DNA from: Promethearchaeota archaeon
GTDB lineage: Archaea; Asgardarchaeota; Lokiarchaeia; Sigyniarchaeales; SOKP01
Direction of reading: 5' to 3'
Length of the DNA stretch: 64,000 nucleotides
Assembly (NCBI GenBank): GCA_011364925.1
Contig: RDOA01000005.1
Coordinates: 56,898 to 120,897 of the forward strand
The translations under genes and the position numbers were made by a program. The notes under the pieces were generated by a model. That model had not been told where the DNA came from and did not search any database. It saw only the letters and a list, made by a program, of their open reading frames with translations. Shown here piece by piece: positions 42,858 through 51,722 of the stretch; positions within the stretch are counted from its first letter, which is position 1, and every line of letters starts with the position of its first letter.

Positions 42858-44050
42858 GGGATAAAATTATTAGTAATTCAGCTTATCATCGTCATTTGAT
42901 CGATTCTATGGATTATCACCTATTTGAAACTGAACCTGAAAGTTTTGATATAAATCCAAATTATAAATTTTTGGATAAATGGGTGAAAGCATATATAGGT
43001 CCAGCAACAGCAGAATTTCACGCAATTTCAAATGGAAAACATCTTGCTTTAAAAGATGAAAATAGAAATGCTATAATTCCTAATCTTAATAAAGAAATAG
43101 ACGGTAAAGTTTTTTATTTATCGGTTAAAGGATGCGGAGCTCAAGAAGACATGTTTTTCGGAGGAAATTTAACTTCGAGTAAAATTCAGGCAGCCTGTAG
43201 AGATCCAAGCTATAAAACAAAGTTAAAAAACGTTAATAATTGTTCAGGATTTATAATGGGGGAATCATGGATGGGTGAGAGCCCCTATGGTGCACAAGGT
43301 TATATTAATGGTTTAGATGAGCTTAAATTTTCTTCAATCGCCAATTTTGATTCTATTAAGGGTGCACATTTATGTCCTGCGATTGGCCTTGTAAAGATAC
43401 CACAGAACATTGAAGACACTGCAAGAAATTTCTTTTGGTTTAGGACTTATGATGATCATTTCTATCAAGTAATAAGACTTGTCCCATCTAATATCAGGTT
43501 ATACTTCGAATCTAATCATGTAATCGCAAATACTAAATCTATTTTTTCTCTGTTTGAGATAAATTCTCCCAATAAAGCTGAATCATTTGAACTTAAATTT
43601 ATACAAAGTGGAATTGCTTTGTTAACACTCTATGCAAGGTCGGCTAAAGTGGAGGGCAAGCAAATATCAGGAATTATTTACAAAGATGTATGGTTTGATA
43701 AGGATTGTGTAGTAGCTCCAGATGGGACCATTCATTTTGCTGATATAGAAGGATTTATTTGGAAAAAAACATCACCGAAAGGGTATGATAAAATTTTAAA
43801 GGAAGAATGGGAAAAATTAGTATTTGAATTTTTATACGCCCTTGTTAAAATTGATACTTATCGCCATAAGTTAAACGAAAAACATTTGGAATGGGATAAA
43901 CAGCGTATGGAATTAGCACTGCTTATTCATCAGGCACTAAATAAAGATATATTCACATACGCTGAAAATCGAAATAAAGATTTAATTATAGTAATAGAGG
44001 GTGAATCGCTACCAAGAGTTGAAATCCCCTTAATAAAAATGGTGAATTAA
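42854..44050 (+). CDS. Hypothetical protein, possible divergent kinase/phosphotransferase fold
   Basis: 398 aa. I do not recognise the family. The segment IIYKDVWFDKDCVVAPDGTIHFADIEG near residue 275 (cited in part) recalls the catalytic and metal-binding loop of aminoglycoside-type kinases (HxDxxxxN..DGxxxxxDxE), but His is absent. An upstream VFYLSVKGCGAQED block could hold the ATP-site lysine. The start is TTG overlapping the previous stop (TTGA), so translation is coupled. The protein is soluble. With the neighbours it forms a three-gene operon. The kinase idea is speculative. Confidence 0.55.
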   Translation: MRDKIISNSAYHRHLIDSMDYHLFETEPESFDINPNYKFLDKWVKAYIGPATAEFHAISNGKHLALKDENRNAIIPNLNKEIDGKVFYLSVKGCGAQEDMFFGGNLTSSKIQAACRDPSYKTKLKNVNNCSGFIMGESWMGESPYGAQGYINGLDELKFSSIANFDSIKGAHLCPAIGLVKIPQNIEDTARNFFWFRTYDDHFYQVIRLVPSNIRLYFESNHVIANTKSIFSLFEINSPNKAESFELKFIQSGIALLTLYARSAKVEGKQISGIIYKDVWFDKDCVVAPDGTIHFADIEGFIWKKTSPKGYDKILKEEWEKLVFEFLYALVKIDTYRHKLNEKHLEWDKQRMELALLIHQALNKDIFTYAENRNKDLIIVIEGESLPRVEIPLIKMVN

Positions 44051-44052
44051 AA

Positions 44053-45537
44053 ATGGAATGTGATAGAGCTTTAGAAATATTAAATTCAATAAAGTCTGCA
44101 ACGGATATTATTTGTTCTTTTGAAGAAATATCAGAATTAAAAAGATTTAATCTTATTTCCGAATTTACTCTACGAGAGCCCAGAAAATCTCTCGAACACG
44201 ATCTAAAAGGTCAAAAAAGCCAATTTATAAGACTTAACAGTGAGATTCGGGACGCTTATAGGAATCTGATGTCTATGGAAGCCGATCTTGAAAATACATC
44301 TCTATTTTCTGGTAAAAATAAATTAAAAAAGGAAATCAATACATTGAAATCTATAATTCAGAGTAAAGATTTAGAAGTTAAGAACCTTAAAGATAATATT
44401 CTGTCCCTTACTCTCGAAAAGGAAACTTACGAACGTGCTGTTAAAGTTAATAGCATAAAAGTTGTGATAACGCCACTTGGAGAAAAAATGATAGATGAGA
44501 TACAAGCTCGCAAACGTTATTATTTTAGGGATTTATCTGATTTGATCAACGTGATTAGGAGATTAGATGAAGAATTTGGAAGAATTATTAACCAGATCGG
44601 AAATGTCATGAGGACTAATAATTTTTCCCCGATTTGGGCTCTTTATTTAATTAATACAAATATACAGAACCTTGTTCCTGTTATGAATGCTATAACCATG
44701 AGTGAGTATTCTTATAATGAGGCTCAGAAAAAAATGATGCGATTATCTTTCTATCTTATGAATCATCCTGAAATACCTGTTCCACCAAATGTAAGAGTAG
44801 CAAAAAGGTTAGACGCCGAATTTAAATACCAATATGGGAAATATGCTCCTATTCAAGAACTTAATGAAATGTTTAATAACGCTGGTATTTCAACTTTTTA
44901 TATTCAAAAAGCTTTGTCTCTACTTTCTAGACTTTTTTCAATATGGGTTACAAAAGGTAGTCAGAAAATCCAAGATTTGGATGAATATTTTAATAACCTA
45001 AAAATATTTGTCGACTTCAAAGGAGATTTACCAATGATAGGGAAAAACACAAGGCTTTATGAACACCTAAATCAAAGGATAGATGAAGAGATGTTATATG
45101 TTTTTCTAACTCTTGCGTACTCTACTAATCTTGATGCATATAATTATTTTTATAGCCTTTTTCAAGAAGTTCCTGAGGGAAATAAGTTTTTTTCATCTAT
45201 AGCAACTCTATTTCCCTGGGATCCTGAAGAAACTTGGATGATATTATTGCGGGCTCAATCAAATATACTTAAAGCTCAAAGCGCTAAATTTATACCAGAG
45301 TTGATTGAGTATGCCCTATTAATGGCTTTAAATCCAAATATTTTATCAATTGAAAATAACATGAGTCATGAGCAGCTTGAAAAATGGAGGTTTTTAATTA
45401 TCCCTACTATTCATTTAAGCATATATTCGTTTTTAGAAAAAGATCTGGAGACATATATAAGAAGGAGACCTTTAGCATACATCATCGCGCCGAGATATTA
45501 TCACTATTCCATGCTCCATTACCATGTGATAGGATAA
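44053..45537 (+). CDS. Hypothetical coiled-coil protein
   Basis: 494 aa. Residues about 50-140 form a strong coiled coil (GQKSQFIRLNSEIRDAYRNL and following). The rest is helical without motif, cysteine site or membrane segment. It follows the kinase-like gene by 2 bp and is the third gene of the operon starting at 41181, so it probably works with the membrane acetyltransferase and the second protein as a unit. The start is ATG. Confidence 0.65.
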   Translation: MECDRALEILNSIKSATDIICSFEEISELKRFNLISEFTLREPRKSLEHDLKGQKSQFIRLNSEIRDAYRNLMSMEADLENTSLFSGKNKLKKEINTLKSIIQSKDLEVKNLKDNILSLTLEKETYERAVKVNSIKVVITPLGEKMIDEIQARKRYYFRDLSDLINVIRRLDEEFGRIINQIGNVMRTNNFSPIWALYLINTNIQNLVPVMNAITMSEYSYNEAQKKMMRLSFYLMNHPEIPVPPNVRVAKRLDAEFKYQYGKYAPIQELNEMFNNAGISTFYIQKALSLLSRLFSIWVTKGSQKIQDLDEYFNNLKIFVDFKGDLPMIGKNTRLYEHLNQRIDEEMLYVFLTLAYSTNLDAYNYFYSLFQEVPEGNKFFSSIATLFPWDPEETWMILLRAQSNILKAQSAKFIPELIEYALLMALNPNILSIENNMSHEQLEKWRFLIIPTIHLSIYSFLEKDLETYIRRRPLAYIIAPRYYHYSMLHYHVIG

Positions 45538-45774
45538 TCGTGAATTTTTTTATAATTTTCAATACAAAAGTGAAGAAGAATAGTTTCTGGAGTTGTAAAC
45601 CTTTCTTTTATTGATTCTAATATTTTGACAACATTTTCGATTTTTTTTTAATTACCATTTATAATCTCGTAAGTGTTTTAATGCCTAATCCACTGTTTAC
45701 AAATATACTAAATTTAAAGAGCCTTCATCTAGTTATCATCCATAACATTTTTATATTTTATTCTTTCTGTTATT

Positions 45775-46446
45775 ATGGATTCTTTAGTTTTAGAAAGCTA
45801 TCAAATTATTTGGCAGAAGATCAAAACAAAATTGCTAATAAAAGCTTCTCGTAATCTTAAGTGGGGTTCATGCGGTTTCACAGACCCTGATGTTACCTTA
45901 GAATTACAATTTTCTGGTAGTGGTACTCTAGATAATCCTTATCTGATTACAACTAGAAAATTTTGGCTAAATGACCTTTTTCAGCTAGATCTCTTTAACT
46001 CCACTTCTTACCTTTTAGTTAAAGGCATTGCCCTAAATGCCCTTTACCTAACAAATTGTAAAAATATAACCTTAAAAGATGTCAATTTAAAATATTTAGG
46101 GCTAGAAAACTGTTCCATAATTTCCATAGAGAATGTAAATATCTTGAAACATCTAAAGCTATCAAAAGTAAGCCAGATAAAAATCATAGAGTGCAATATT
46201 GGCAAACTTTTCGCCTATTCAGGAGATCACATCTCGATTTTATATTCTGAAATAAAAAAAATTTCGCGAAAATCAAAAGCTAGAATTTATATTCAATCCA
46301 AATATGAAAATCCATTATCAAATGTGAAATCTGAAACAAAAAAAACAAAATTGAATCTCGAATTTTGGCTGTGCCCTCAATGTGGTACTGAAGTGGACAT
46401 GTTTTCGAGATTTTGCCATAATTGTGGTTTTAGATTTAATAAGTAA
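45775..46446 (+). CDS. Hypothetical protein with beta-helix-like repeats and C-terminal zinc ribbon
   Basis: 223 aa. The middle (about 70-160) reads as short repeats ending in strand patterns such as LYLTNCKNITLKDVNLKYLGLENC and ISIENVNILKHL (cited in part), like a right-handed beta-helix. The C-terminus is a zinc ribbon (CPQCGTEVDMFSRFCHNCGF). Such ribbons are common on Asgard membrane-associated proteins. The next gene ends with the same type of ribbon. ATG start at 45775; TATA-like TTTTTATATTTT lies 16-27 nt upstream, so the mRNA is probably leaderless. Confidence 0.65.
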   Translation: MDSLVLESYQIIWQKIKTKLLIKASRNLKWGSCGFTDPDVTLELQFSGSGTLDNPYLITTRKFWLNDLFQLDLFNSTSYLLVKGIALNALYLTNCKNITLKDVNLKYLGLENCSIISIENVNILKHLKLSKVSQIKIIECNIGKLFAYSGDHISILYSEIKKISRKSKARIYIQSKYENPLSNVKSETKKTKLNLEFWLCPQCGTEVDMFSRFCHNCGFRFNK

Positions 46447-46464
46447 ATAAAAACAATAAATTAG

Positions 46465-47157
46465 GTGTCAAAAGCGAAAATTAAGCAAAGAGTATTACTC
46501 TTTCCATTATTAACATCAATCATTATTGGATTTATCGCAGTTTTTTCAAATCAAGAATTTGTAATGGATTTTGCTTTTCATGAAGATTCTGGAGAAAATT
46601 TAGGAGGTTTCAGTATAGAAAGAGAAGTATCTAATACAATTCAGTGGGAATTCACTTCAACTAGTGATGTTGATCTTTTAATAATTAAAAAAAGCACCCT
46701 GGAATATTACAAAAGAGTAGCTACAGAACTTTCTGCAAATTGGCATTCCGATTATAACGAACTCATGAGAAGATTTCTGGAAGATGATTATGTATCAAGA
46801 GGAAACAAGACAGACTCAGGAAAATTTGATGTATATTCATCCGGATTACATTATATTAAATTTAGCACAAGTGGAACTATTGATTACATTATTAAGTGCG
46901 ATCCGTTTTCAATTGATTTAGTGGGGGTTTTTTATACCTTTTTAGGATTGATTACAACAATCGGTATTATTTCTTATGTGTTTAAATTTATGAAATTAGC
47001 AACAATAAAATACAAAAATGAAAAAGACATCACCAAATCTATAAATCAAACCGAGCTTCCATGTGAAAGATGTGGAGCATTATGCGACTCAGATTCAGTT
47101 TTTTGCTATGAGTGTGGTGCCAAACTTAAAAATTATATCTTAAATAGAATTTCCTAA
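46465..47157 (+). CDS. Membrane protein with C-terminal zinc ribbon
   Basis: 230 aa. An N-terminal helix (LLFPLLTSIIIGFIAVFS), an extracellular domain of about 120 residues and a second helix (LVGVFYTFLGLITTIGIISYVF) are followed by a cytosolic zinc ribbon with CERCGALCDSDSVFCYECGA. GTG start at 46465, 18 bp after the stop of the preceding ribbon protein, so likely one operon. Function unknown. The external domain is probably a ligand or sensor part. Confidence 0.65.
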   Translation: MSKAKIKQRVLLFPLLTSIIIGFIAVFSNQEFVMDFAFHEDSGENLGGFSIEREVSNTIQWEFTSTSDVDLLIIKKSTLEYYKRVATELSANWHSDYNELMRRFLEDDYVSRGNKTDSGKFDVYSSGLHYIKFSTSGTIDYIIKCDPFSIDLVGVFYTFLGLITTIGIISYVFKFMKLATIKYKNEKDITKSINQTELPCERCGALCDSDSVFCYECGAKLKNYILNRIS

Positions 47158-47300
47158 TCAGCTTCAGTCGGAGCTAGTATTGATTAAGTGAATGTATGAA
47201 GTTTTCCTAGATTTTAAGATCGAAAACTAAAAAAGTTTTTATGACCAACCTTGAAAGTCATCATAGTTTCGATTTTACAAAAATGTAGAAAATCAAAATC

Positions 47301-47310
47301 TTTTTATATT
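47301..47310 (+). promoter_or_regulatory. TATA-like element before the small ORF and beta-propeller gene
   Basis: TTTTTATATT lies about 25 nt before the TTG that starts the 41-codon frame at 47330, the distance expected for an archaeal promoter driving a leaderless transcript. The same promoter would also serve the beta-propeller gene about 110 nt further on. Confidence 0.4.
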
Positions 47311-47329
47311 TCTGCTAAATAGATAGTAT

Positions 47330-47455
47330 TTGGAGAGCAAATCTCCTCAATTTAATCCAAAACAAATAAATAATGTGAATTTTAAAACATTAGAGTTTAT
47401 ACTTCAAACAGAATTAATTAAAAAAGGTGAAATCTTAATTGAAGAAAAGTACTAA
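47330..47455 (+). CDS. Possible small protein, 41 aa, overlapping the propeller gene start
   Basis: A frame opened by TTG runs 41 codons, with protein-like composition (PQFNPKQINNVNFKTLEFIL, then IKKGEILIEEKY). Its 3' end overlaps the first 17 bases of the propeller gene in another frame. The TTG falls about 25 nt after the TATA-like box at 47301, suiting leaderless translation. Coupling to the propeller gene through the AGGTGA inside this frame is possible. It is short, so moderate support at best. Confidence 0.35.
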   Translation: MESKSPQFNPKQINNVNFKTLEFILQTELIKKGEILIEEKY

Positions 47456-49169
47456 AACATTACTGTACTTAACAGTAATAATTCTTGCGTTAACAACAAC
47501 ATCAGTTTATTCTTTAACGAGTTCCAATACTTCACAGGGTGGAAAAAAGGGAATAAATGTTATCGATTGGGCTTATAGAAAAGTGACTTTAGTTGAGTCA
47601 ACTCCATTGAGAGGCTGTAATGGACTTATATTTGGGCCAGATGGGGCTCTTTATGTATGTCAAACAAGTCCTAACTCTATTTCCAGAGTAAAGCTACAGG
47701 GTAAGCATACTCCTCGTGTGGAAACGTTTGTTGGTCCTAATCACGGAGTAATCACCCCTGATGACATTACAGTAGATGATAACGGTAATTTTTACGCTAC
47801 TAGCGCCATCGGTGGAGAGGTATACAAGATTGATTCACAAGGGATGAAACATGTAATCGCTCGGGGATTAAGTGGCCCAAACGGTATAAGTTACGATGAA
47901 GAGTCTGGAAGGCTGTTCATGACTGAATGTTTTTGGGGTAATCGTATATTTGAGCTAGATCCTGATGGTGTAACGCCACCAAGATTAGTGAATGATCAAT
48001 TATATGTGCCTGAAGGATTTGATATTAGGGATGGAAAGCTTGTTATTCCTGATTTTGGTTCATGGTGGATTGTCGAGGTGGATATGGATACAGGTGTTAT
48101 AGAACCTCTGGTAACTGAGGGTTTAATCACTCCTGTAGCTCTGAAGATAGGTCCCGATGGTTATATTTACACCGTCGAACTAGCTACTGGGTTAGTTAAG
48201 AAAATCAATCCTGATGATTTTGAAATAGAGATATTAACCATGCTTAGTCCTGGCTTAGATAATCTTGCTTTTGGACCAGATGGTTATCTCTATGTCAGCA
48301 GTTATCATGATTGCACAATATGGAAGGTTGATCCCGATAGCGGTGAAAATACTATGCTTTTCCCTATGGGAATTAATTCAGTAGCTAGCATAGATGTGAA
48401 AGGTGAAGACCTTTATGTTTGTGATTCTATAATGGTAAGGAGGATTGACGAAGAAGGAAACGTTTATAAAACTTGGGCTAATGCTTGGCTATCGCCAACC
48501 GGGTATCCATTACCTATGACATTGACGAATGCCATTGGAGATAACCTTATTACTGCTGATTTTATAGATGGTGTTGTGGCAGAGATCGATCCTACAGCCG
48601 TAGTTGAGGACTGGAGGTTTCTTGTTGACCATTTTGATTCAATTTCTAGTCCTGCTGGAATGGAAGTAGATGTTGAAAATAACTTGTTATACATTGCAGC
48701 ATATGGTTCAGGAGAAGTTATAGAGGTCGACCTTATAACCCTAGAAAGAAGGATAGTCGCTGACTATCTCTCTGGACCAGTTGATCTAGTAATTAAGGAT
48801 GGAACCCTATATGTAGCTGAAGCACTCGCTGGGCGTATAACAATGATCGATATCGCAAGTGGAATTAAAGAAATATTTCTCAATGGCTACGTTGGAAAAC
48901 CCAAGGGTCTCGCCTGGGATGATAATGGAAATTTACTCATTGTTGACACAGCAAAAAGAGAACTTTTAAAAGTAAATATGGATAATTTAGATATCCGCGT
49001 AGTAGCATCCAATCTTCCTGCGATACACACAACATATTATCCTTATCCACTTATCTGGGACGCACCCGCACCTATTGCAGTTAATGCAAAGGGTGATATA
49101 TTTTTAGCGGGTAGCGATGGTAGCGTAATCATGCTGAAATACCATGGACATCACTGGTGGCACTGGTAA
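47439..49169 (+). CDS. Secreted NHL/SMP-30-like beta-propeller protein
   Basis: 576 aa. Residues 1-28 are a signal peptide (KKSTKTLLYLTVIILALTTT). The rest repeats a strand pattern about every 42-48 residues, with LIFGPDGALYVCQ, ITVDDNGNFYATS, LKIGPDGYIYTVE, LAFGPDGYLYVSS and AWDDNGNLLIVD, as in NHL, SMP-30/gluconolactonase and YncE-type propellers. The protein would bind or hydrolyse a ligand outside the cell. The C-terminus is an unusual HGHHWWHW, a possible metal or carbohydrate tag. The start is TTG with AGGTGA 9 nt upstream. Confidence 0.85.
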   Translation: MKKSTKTLLYLTVIILALTTTSVYSLTSSNTSQGGKKGINVIDWAYRKVTLVESTPLRGCNGLIFGPDGALYVCQTSPNSISRVKLQGKHTPRVETFVGPNHGVITPDDITVDDNGNFYATSAIGGEVYKIDSQGMKHVIARGLSGPNGISYDEESGRLFMTECFWGNRIFELDPDGVTPPRLVNDQLYVPEGFDIRDGKLVIPDFGSWWIVEVDMDTGVIEPLVTEGLITPVALKIGPDGYIYTVELATGLVKKINPDDFEIEILTMLSPGLDNLAFGPDGYLYVSSYHDCTIWKVDPDSGENTMLFPMGINSVASIDVKGEDLYVCDSIMVRRIDEEGNVYKTWANAWLSPTGYPLPMTLTNAIGDNLITADFIDGVVAEIDPTAVVEDWRFLVDHFDSISSPAGMEVDVENNLLYIAAYGSGEVIEVDLITLERRIVADYLSGPVDLVIKDGTLYVAEALAGRITMIDIASGIKEIFLNGYVGKPKGLAWDDNGNLLIVDTAKRELLKVNMDNLDIRVVASNLPAIHTTYYPYPLIWDAPAPIAVNAKGDIFLAGSDGSVIMLKYHGHHWWHW

Positions 49170-49321
49170 CATTCGCATACATGTCTGGTCTATTGACTAG
49201 TAATTAGCTAGAATATTAAAAAACTAAATATTACCACTTTTTTTATTTTTTGAGATATCATAATTGCTGAATAAAATCAAAATCTATAAGTAATAAAGGA
49301 AGAATTTGGTTTGAAAATGTT
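49170..49321. other. AT-rich intergenic stretch
   Basis: Part of the 440-bp gap before tRNA-Phe. It is AT-rich, with a T-run near 49240 that could terminate the propeller transcript. No gene was seen here. The rest of the gap (49322-49510) holds a decayed frame described separately. Confidence 0.5.
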
Positions 49322-49510
49322 TGGAGAAAAAACTTTTTTGGTGAAATTATTGATACACCAGAAGAATTTATTTAATATTTCTGCAATAGTGTCAATACCG
49401 TCTATAAGACAGCAATGAATAAGGATAATCTAAAGCAACAGCTTTCAAAAATAATTTGATTTCTAACTGCTCTTAAAGGAAGACTTAATCGTGTTTGCGA
49501 AACTAAGTAG
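49322..49510 (+). pseudogene. Possible decayed protein remnant
   Basis: A 62-codon frame reads protein-like (EIIDTPEEFI, then YFCNSVNTVYKTAMNKDN, then FLTALKGRLNRVCETK) but is broken by an in-frame TAA and TGA, with a final TAG. Amino-acid composition and lack of frameshift suggest an old gene fragment, perhaps of a transposase. I could not name the parent family. It lies 100 bp before the tRNA-Phe gene, a common spot for mobile element scars. Confidence 0.3.
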
Positions 49511-49609
49511 AAAACTAAAAAGATTTTTATGACATTCTATACTTTTAATTCTATCTTAATTAGGTTTAAAAGAGTTTTTTTAATTCCAAGTTAAGAACAG
49601 CACTAATTC

Positions 49610-49715
49610 GCCAAGGTGGCGTAGTAGCGACCGTATATCAGGGTCCTGCGAAACCCGGGAACGCACCAGACTGAAGATCTGGGTATCGAGGGTTCAAATC
49701 CCTCCCTTGGCACCA
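49610..49715 (+). tRNA. tRNA-Phe (GAA) with insertion in the D-loop, CCA encoded
   Basis: Acceptor GCCAAGG/CCTTGGC, discriminator A at 49712 and CCA at 49713-49715. Anticodon arm CCAGA-CTGAAGA-TCTGG gives anticodon GAA; T-arm GAGGG-TTCAAAT-CCCTC is intact; the variable loop is 5 nt. The D-stem pairs GCGT (49619-49622) with ACGC (49661-49664), leaving a 38-nt D-loop instead of 8-11. The surplus of about 28-30 nt contains a hairpin GGGT-CCTGCGAA-ACCC and is best read as a non-canonical intron needing splicing endonuclease. I could not fix the exact splice sites. Confidence 0.9.
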
Positions 49716-49724
49716 TAAATCTTC

Positions 49725-50264
49725 TCAATTAACTCGGACTTTAAGCAGTATTCTCCTATTATCCTTTTCTATGAATTCTTTAAATTTTGGATTTCTATCG
49801 TCGATAAACTCCCAGAATTCGTCGTAAATGTCTTTAAGGCTTCGTTTTCCCGCATTTTGTTCAGTATATTCCGGAGTTGGGTGCGAACCCCTATTACTTT
49901 TATGTTTAGGCTTGTATTCGACATAGTTCCCCTCAAAAATGAGATTTTCGAATAATTCATCTTCATTTTCTTTTAAAAGTTTTAGATCAACCCGAGATTC
50001 TACAGATTTTTGAGTTTCAAATTCAAAATCTACTTTTTGATATCCGCGAACGCTAAAATTTTTGTCTACAAACGCTTGGAAGTGATGATCGCAAACTAAA
50101 CCTTTAGGAAGAGAAATTGTGGTTAATTGTTTTGCTTCGTTAATTACGGATTTTGGGAATTTCAAATCCTTACTAACTTTACATATAGGACATGTAATTT
50201 TGACGCATGAATATTCGTTCAGTTCGGTTATCTGTGGATGGACATTTTGTTCCAAAATCGCCAT
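49725..50264 (-). CDS. Asgard-type zinc domain protein with CDHxFQAxVDKxFSVRGYQ motif
   Basis: 179 aa. VKITCPICKVSKDLKFP is followed by LPKGLVCDHHFQAFVDKNFSVRGYQKVDF. The same block occurs in the protein at 51060, where it precedes a roadblock/longin-type domain. CPxC plus a later C-D-H suggests a metal-binding module of about 60 residues. The remaining C-terminal part is charged and probably disordered, ending in a helical DEFWEFIDDRN region. The family name is not known to me. It converges with tRNA-Phe and is on the minus strand. Confidence 0.65.
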   Translation of the reverse strand: MAILEQNVHPQITELNEYSCVKITCPICKVSKDLKFPKSVINEAKQLTTISLPKGLVCDHHFQAFVDKNFSVRGYQKVDFEFETQKSVESRVDLKLLKENEDELFENLIFEGNYVEYKPKHKSNRGSHPTPEYTEQNAGKRSLKDIYDEFWEFIDDRNPKFKEFIEKDNRRILLKVRVN

Positions 50265-50374
50265 AGTAATTTACACCCATGTTAATTTTTAAATTTACAC
50301 ATAAAAACTACTAGTTTTTTCAATCTATCTAAAAACTATCCAAAAAAAGAGATAAACTCCTACACTTTGGCCAT

Positions 50375-50917
50375 TTAGTTATTTACCGTATCAAAACTTT
50401 GATTCAAATTTTCTTTTCCTAATTCAAAATTAAACTCGAGTGTTGGGATAATTTCTGAAGTGAATTTAAATTTATGTTGTCCCTCAGAAAACTTATCAAG
50501 ACTGTCTTCGTCAATTTTTATTACTATATTGATTGTATCGCCTAATGCTATGATTTTTCCTGCGAGTTTACCGCGTAGTAAATCGTCTATTGTAAATTTT
50601 TCTTTTCTGATATAGAATGTAAAGTGATCTTTAAGTTTGGCAATTTCGAAATCTTTCTTAGAAACATTAATGGGGGTATCATCAAGATAAAGTTTACCAT
50701 AGTCGGACAATTGAAAAGTGTTTACGTTAAAATCTTTTGTATTAAATCCTCCCAATTCTATCTCTTTAGGGATTTCCATTGGCATGATGACATTCAAAGC
50801 TTTGATTAGAAGAGAATCTGCTTTTCCATCACCATTTGTATCAACAGTATATATAGATTTCGTAGGTGGAAAGATCTTTTTGAAGAGAACCTTTAGAGCA
50901 GAAATATCAATAGACAT
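50375..50917 (-). CDS. Hypothetical protein with an EF-hand-like loop
   Basis: 180 aa. Near residue 25 VDTNGDGKADSLLI matches the calcium-binding loop of dockerin/EF-hand type (DxNxDGxxD), once only. The rest is beta-rich, with no membrane helix, signal peptide or cysteine. The start is ATG. It lies between the two zinc-motif genes and may be co-transcribed with the gene at 49725. No family recognised; calcium binding is a motif-level suggestion. Confidence 0.55.
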   Translation of the reverse strand: MSIDISALKVLFKKIFPPTKSIYTVDTNGDGKADSLLIKALNVIMPMEIPKEIELGGFNTKDFNVNTFQLSDYGKLYLDDTPINVSKKDFEIAKLKDHFTFYIRKEKFTIDDLLRGKLAGKIIALGDTINIVIKIDEDSLDKFSEGQHKFKFTSEIIPTLEFNFELGKENLNQSFDTVNN

Positions 50918-51059
50918 TAGAATACAGACAATTTAACAGTCAATTATTATTCTATAATTAGTATAATTTTTAATTAATTAAAAATTTTGGACATAACTTT
51001 TAAAAGTGTTATAATATTGCGAATTTTTAAAATAAACTTCCACTACATGTTTCGTATAA

Positions 51060-51722
51060 ATGAATGATTTGAAATCAGCAGAAGAAAATTCAGACCATAA
51101 GGAATTGTTCGAAAATATTGTTTTAAGGTGTCCAAGATGTGGCACTCAAAAGATGATTCAAGTCCCTTCAAAGGTAATAACTCAAAGTGGGATGGTAATT
51201 ACTATAGGAATTCCAGTAGGGCTGATTTGTGACCATTCGTTTCAAGCGTATGTAGATAAATTCTCCTCAGTAAGGGGCTATCAAGTAGTAGACTTTCTAA
51301 TTCCCAAAACGGAATATCTCCAAAGCGCTTTACCTAAAGATGAACAAAATGAAACCGACAGTCAGTTTACTAAATCACCTTTATTTCAAAACATTATTTA
51401 TTTACTAAGAAATTGTGTTGATGACAGAGAAATTCTTGGAAGTGCTGTGTTTACTACTAAAGGAAATGTTTTATACTCGTCTATTCCAGATAATACTCTA
51501 ATAGATACCATGAGCGAATTTGAAGTTAGGAGTAAAGAAAAATTACATCGCATTACAAAGATGTTCCTTGAATTAAAAAACCATCAAAAAGTATGTTCAG
51601 AATATATCCAGATTATTGATTTAGAAATCATAGTCGTCCTTTTTTTTGCCGAAATGGTAAACTTTGCGATAGGTAATATGTATTTAAAAAATTTAGTAAA
51701 AAGCATCGAAAGTTTAACTTAA
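51060..51722 (+). CDS. Zinc-motif protein with C-terminal roadblock/longin-like domain
   Basis: 220 aa. Residues about 18-80 repeat the motif of the gene at 49725: LRCPRCGTQKMIQVP, then VGLICDHSFQAYVDKFSSVRGYQVVDF (split in the middle). The C-terminal 110 residues resemble roadblock/longin folds: REILGSAVFTTKGNVLYSSIP, a helix and strands such as DLEIIVVLFFAEMVNFAIG. This fusion points to a GTPase-linked regulatory role. It converges with the longin-like gene, overlapping its end by 4 bp. The start is ATG. Confidence 0.68.
   Translation: MNDLKSAEENSDHKELFENIVLRCPRCGTQKMIQVPSKVITQSGMVITIGIPVGLICDHSFQAYVDKFSSVRGYQVVDFLIPKTEYLQSALPKDEQNETDSQFTKSPLFQNIIYLLRNCVDDREILGSAVFTTKGNVLYSSIPDNTLIDTMSEFEVRSKEKLHRITKMFLELKNHQKVCSEYIQIIDLEIIVVLFFAEMVNFAIGNMYLKNLVKSIESLT

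Noticed and set aside
41181..45537. Toxin-antitoxin system from the tight overlaps
   Set aside because: Proteins are 400-560 aa and the first is a membrane protein; this does not fit known toxin-antitoxin pairs.
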